DNA from: Chloroflexota bacterium
GTDB taxonomy: Bacteria > Chloroflexota > Dehalococcoidia > UBA1151 > UBA1328
DNA: 6,522 bases
Reading direction: 5' to 3'
NCBI GenBank assembly: GCA_002687335.1
Contig: NYZY01000010.1
Coordinates: 3,727-10,248, forward strand
Shown piece after piece: positions 5,316 through 6,522 of this stretch (position 1 is the stretch's first letter; every line of letters starts with the position of its first letter). Made by a program: the position numbers and the translations under genes. The notes beneath the pieces were generated by a model. That model ran no database searches and was not told where the DNA came from. It saw nothing but the letters and a program-made list of their open reading frames with translations.

Positions 5316-6522
5316 TCACCCGGTGTGGAACCCCTGATTATCGGTAAGTGCCCCAACATGAGTTTCAACAGGGGTTTTTCCAATAAGGAAGTCGAAGTCG
5401 CAACCATTTTGCGCCTGTGTAATATGCCGGGAGTACATCTTGCCATATCCACGAGAAAAACCACCATCTACTGGTGGTGCAGCAAGATTATCCCGCCTTC
5501 GTTGAAGCTCTTCTGGATCGACATCAAGATCCAATAACTTAGCTCCCACATCGAGGGTGATCATGTCACCAGACTGTACAAGTGCAAGAGGGCCGCCTAT
5601 TGCTGATTCTGGCGAAACATGTAATACGATCGTACCGAAAGCCGTACCGCTCATTCTGGCGTCTGAAATTCGAATCATGTCTCTCACACCTTGAGCCAAA
5701 AGTTTCTTCGGCAGGGGAAGGAATCCTGCTTCAGGCATTCCCGGACCACCGATAGGCCCAGCTCCCTTCATGACCAGAATATCGTCCTTTGTCACATCGA
5801 GGTCTGGATCATCTATTCGTTGTTTCAAATCAATAGAATTTTCAAATACGACCGCACGACCAGTATGTTTCATAAGTTCTGGTGATGCCGCTATATGCTT
5901 AATCACAGCGCCATCAGGAGCGAGTGAGCCCTTCAAAATGGTGAGCCCACCCTCAGGAGCTAAGGGTGACTCAATCGAAAGCACCACATCATCATTATGG
6001 CACTCTGCATCAGCAATGTTGTCACCAAGATTTTGTCCGGTCACAGTCAAACAATCCAAATTTAACGATCCAGACATTTTCTTCAATACCGCCTCAACGC
6101 CGCCTGCGTAAAAGAGGTCTTCCATCAAATACTTACCGCCAGGTTTGAGATTTACTATTACAGGGGTTGATTCTGATAACGCGTTGAACCGATCAAGATC
6201 AAGTGTGATGCCAGCACGACCCGCAATCGCTATCAGGTGAATGATGGCGTTCGTTGATCCCCCAGATGCGAGCAAGATCCGAATAGCATTATCGAAAGCA
6301 TCCGTGGTTAGTATGCTTGAAGGGCGGATACCTTTAGAAACCAGATCAACAGCCGTACGCCCAGATTCTTCAGCAAGGATTTTCCGCCGTGAGTCTGCTC
6401 CAGGGACAACAGCACCACCGGGGAGTGACATCCCAAGTGTCTCAACTATAGCTCCCATTGTGGAAGCGGTACCCATCACCATGCAATGTCCCGGAGAACG
6501 ATAGATCGCAGATTCCATTGAA
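5316..6522 (-). CDS. IlvD/Edd-family dehydratase, sugar-acid (aldonate) type; 5' end cut by window edge
   Basis: Iron-sulfur dehydratase that removes water from a 2,3-dihydroxy acid to give a 2-keto-3-deoxy acid. The visible 401 residues reach the right edge. The Met at 6518 is internal: codons continue beyond it and the conserved context (SMESAIYRSPGHC) is mid-protein. Numbering from that Met, Cys12 in GHCMVMGTAST corresponds to the third Fe-S cysteine, about residue 200 in L-arabinonate dehydratase, so roughly 185 residues with the other cysteines are missing. Other motifs are GGSTNAIIHL (86-95), NLKPGGKYLMEDLFYAGG (123-140), LAPDGAVIK (199-207), GGPGMPEAG with the metal-ligand Glu263, and ISDARMSGTAFG (284-295) with catalytic Ser290. 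RISDARMSGTAxG with LPLPKKLL is the pattern of arabinonate/xylonate-type enzymes; IlvD proper has TDGRFSG. Substrate inferred to be a pentonate or 6-deoxyhexonate. Convergent with the aldo-keto reductase. Confidence 0.92.
   Translation of the reverse strand, partial: SMESAIYRSPGHCMVMGTASTMGAIVETLGMSLPGGAVVPGADSRRKILAEESGRTAVDLVSKGIRPSSILTTDAFDNAIRILLASGGSTNAIIHLIAIAGRAGITLDLDRFNALSESTPVIVNLKPGGKYLMEDLFYAGGVEAVLKKMSGSLNLDCLTVTGQNLGDNIADAECHNDDVVLSIESPLAPEGGLTILKGSLAPDGAVIKHIAASPELMKHTGRAVVFENSIDLKQRIDDPDLDVTKDDILVMKGAGPIGGPGMPEAGFLPLPKKLLAQGVRDMIRISDARMSGTAFGTIVLHVSPESAIGGPLALVQSGDMITLDVGAKLLDLDVDPEELQRRRDNLAAPPVDGGFSRGYGKMYSRHITQAQNGCDFDFLIGKTPVETHVGALTDNQGFHTG
5329..5379 (+). terminator. Candidate intrinsic terminator of the operon, inside the convergent gene
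   Basis: AACCCCTG (5329-5336) is exactly complementary to CAGGGGTT (5369-5376), and the T-run at 5375-5379 follows. It sits about 30 bp beyond the aldo-keto reductase stop, in the right orientation. The 32-nt loop is larger than usual, which lowers confidence. The element overlaps the last codons of the minus-strand dehydratase, so it must also serve as coding sequence. Confidence 0.5.

Noticed and set aside
5282..5326. Possible terminator for the minus-strand dehydratase (CACCG/CGGTG and ACACC/GGTGT pairs)
   Set aside because: Stems of only 5 bp with loops over 30 nt and no T-run on the minus strand.
5770..6111. Plus-strand open frame of 113 codons opposite the dehydratase
   Set aside because: Antisense shadow of conserved dehydratase codons; no Shine-Dalgarno site and no recognisable domain.
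6516..6518. ATG as the start of the minus-strand dehydratase
   Set aside because: The frame stays open to the window edge and the region is mid-protein in the family; two of the three Fe-S cysteines would be missing. The gene is partial at the edge, not a short version.
5316..6522. Calling the dehydratase ilvD (branched-chain amino-acid synthesis)
   Set aside because: It has RISDARMSGTAFG and LPLPKKLL, typical of aldonate dehydratases, where IlvD has TDGRFSG-type motifs.

Overview
The window is ordinary-looking bacterial chromosome with tightly packed genes. It has clear Shine-Dalgarno sites, ATG starts, TAA/TAG/TGA stops and moderate GC content by eye. It holds no rRNA, tRNA, mobile element, CRISPR array or phage gene. 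The sequence does not fix the taxon. The mix of an oligopeptide-type ABC importer and several sugar-acid or hydroxy-acid oxidoreductases resembles heterotrophic aquatic or soil bacteria (marine Chloroflexota or Proteobacteria, for example), but this is only an impression.

Layout. (1) Positions 1-1990, plus strand: two ABC-importer permeases of the DppB and DppC type. The first is cut by the left edge. They probably form one transcription unit, which a weak hairpin with a T-run may close near 2040. (2) Positions 1991-2205: a 215-bp intergenic region with a TATAAT box, a foldable leader and a strong Shine-Dalgarno site. (3) Positions 2206-5298, plus strand: a likely three-gene operon. It encodes a beta-hydroxyacid dehydrogenase (HIBADH/tartronate-semialdehyde reductase family), an NAD-dependent beta-decarboxylating dehydrogenase of the tartrate/D-malate type, and an aldo-keto reductase of the L-fucose/D-threo-aldose dehydrogenase type. 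(4) Positions 5316-6522, minus strand: the C-terminal two thirds of an IlvD/Edd-family dehydratase of the sugar-acid (aldonate) type. It converges on the operon with a 17-bp gap and runs off the right edge.

How the genes may work together (inference). An aldose dehydrogenase and an aldonate dehydratase are the first and third steps of non-phosphorylative sugar oxidation: aldose to lactone, to aldonate, to 2-keto-3-deoxyaldonate. The beta-hydroxyacid dehydrogenase and the tartrate/D-malate dehydrogenase could handle short hydroxy-acids downstream. The region therefore reads as a fragment of a sugar/sugar-acid catabolic locus next to an importer. No lactonase, aldolase, regulator, solute-binding protein or transporter ATPase is visible here.

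I found no strong candidate for an entirely new system. The most interesting non-coding signals are a structured leader with an anti-Shine-Dalgarno-like loop before the operon, and a terminator-like inverted repeat embedded in the 3' coding end of the convergent dehydratase.
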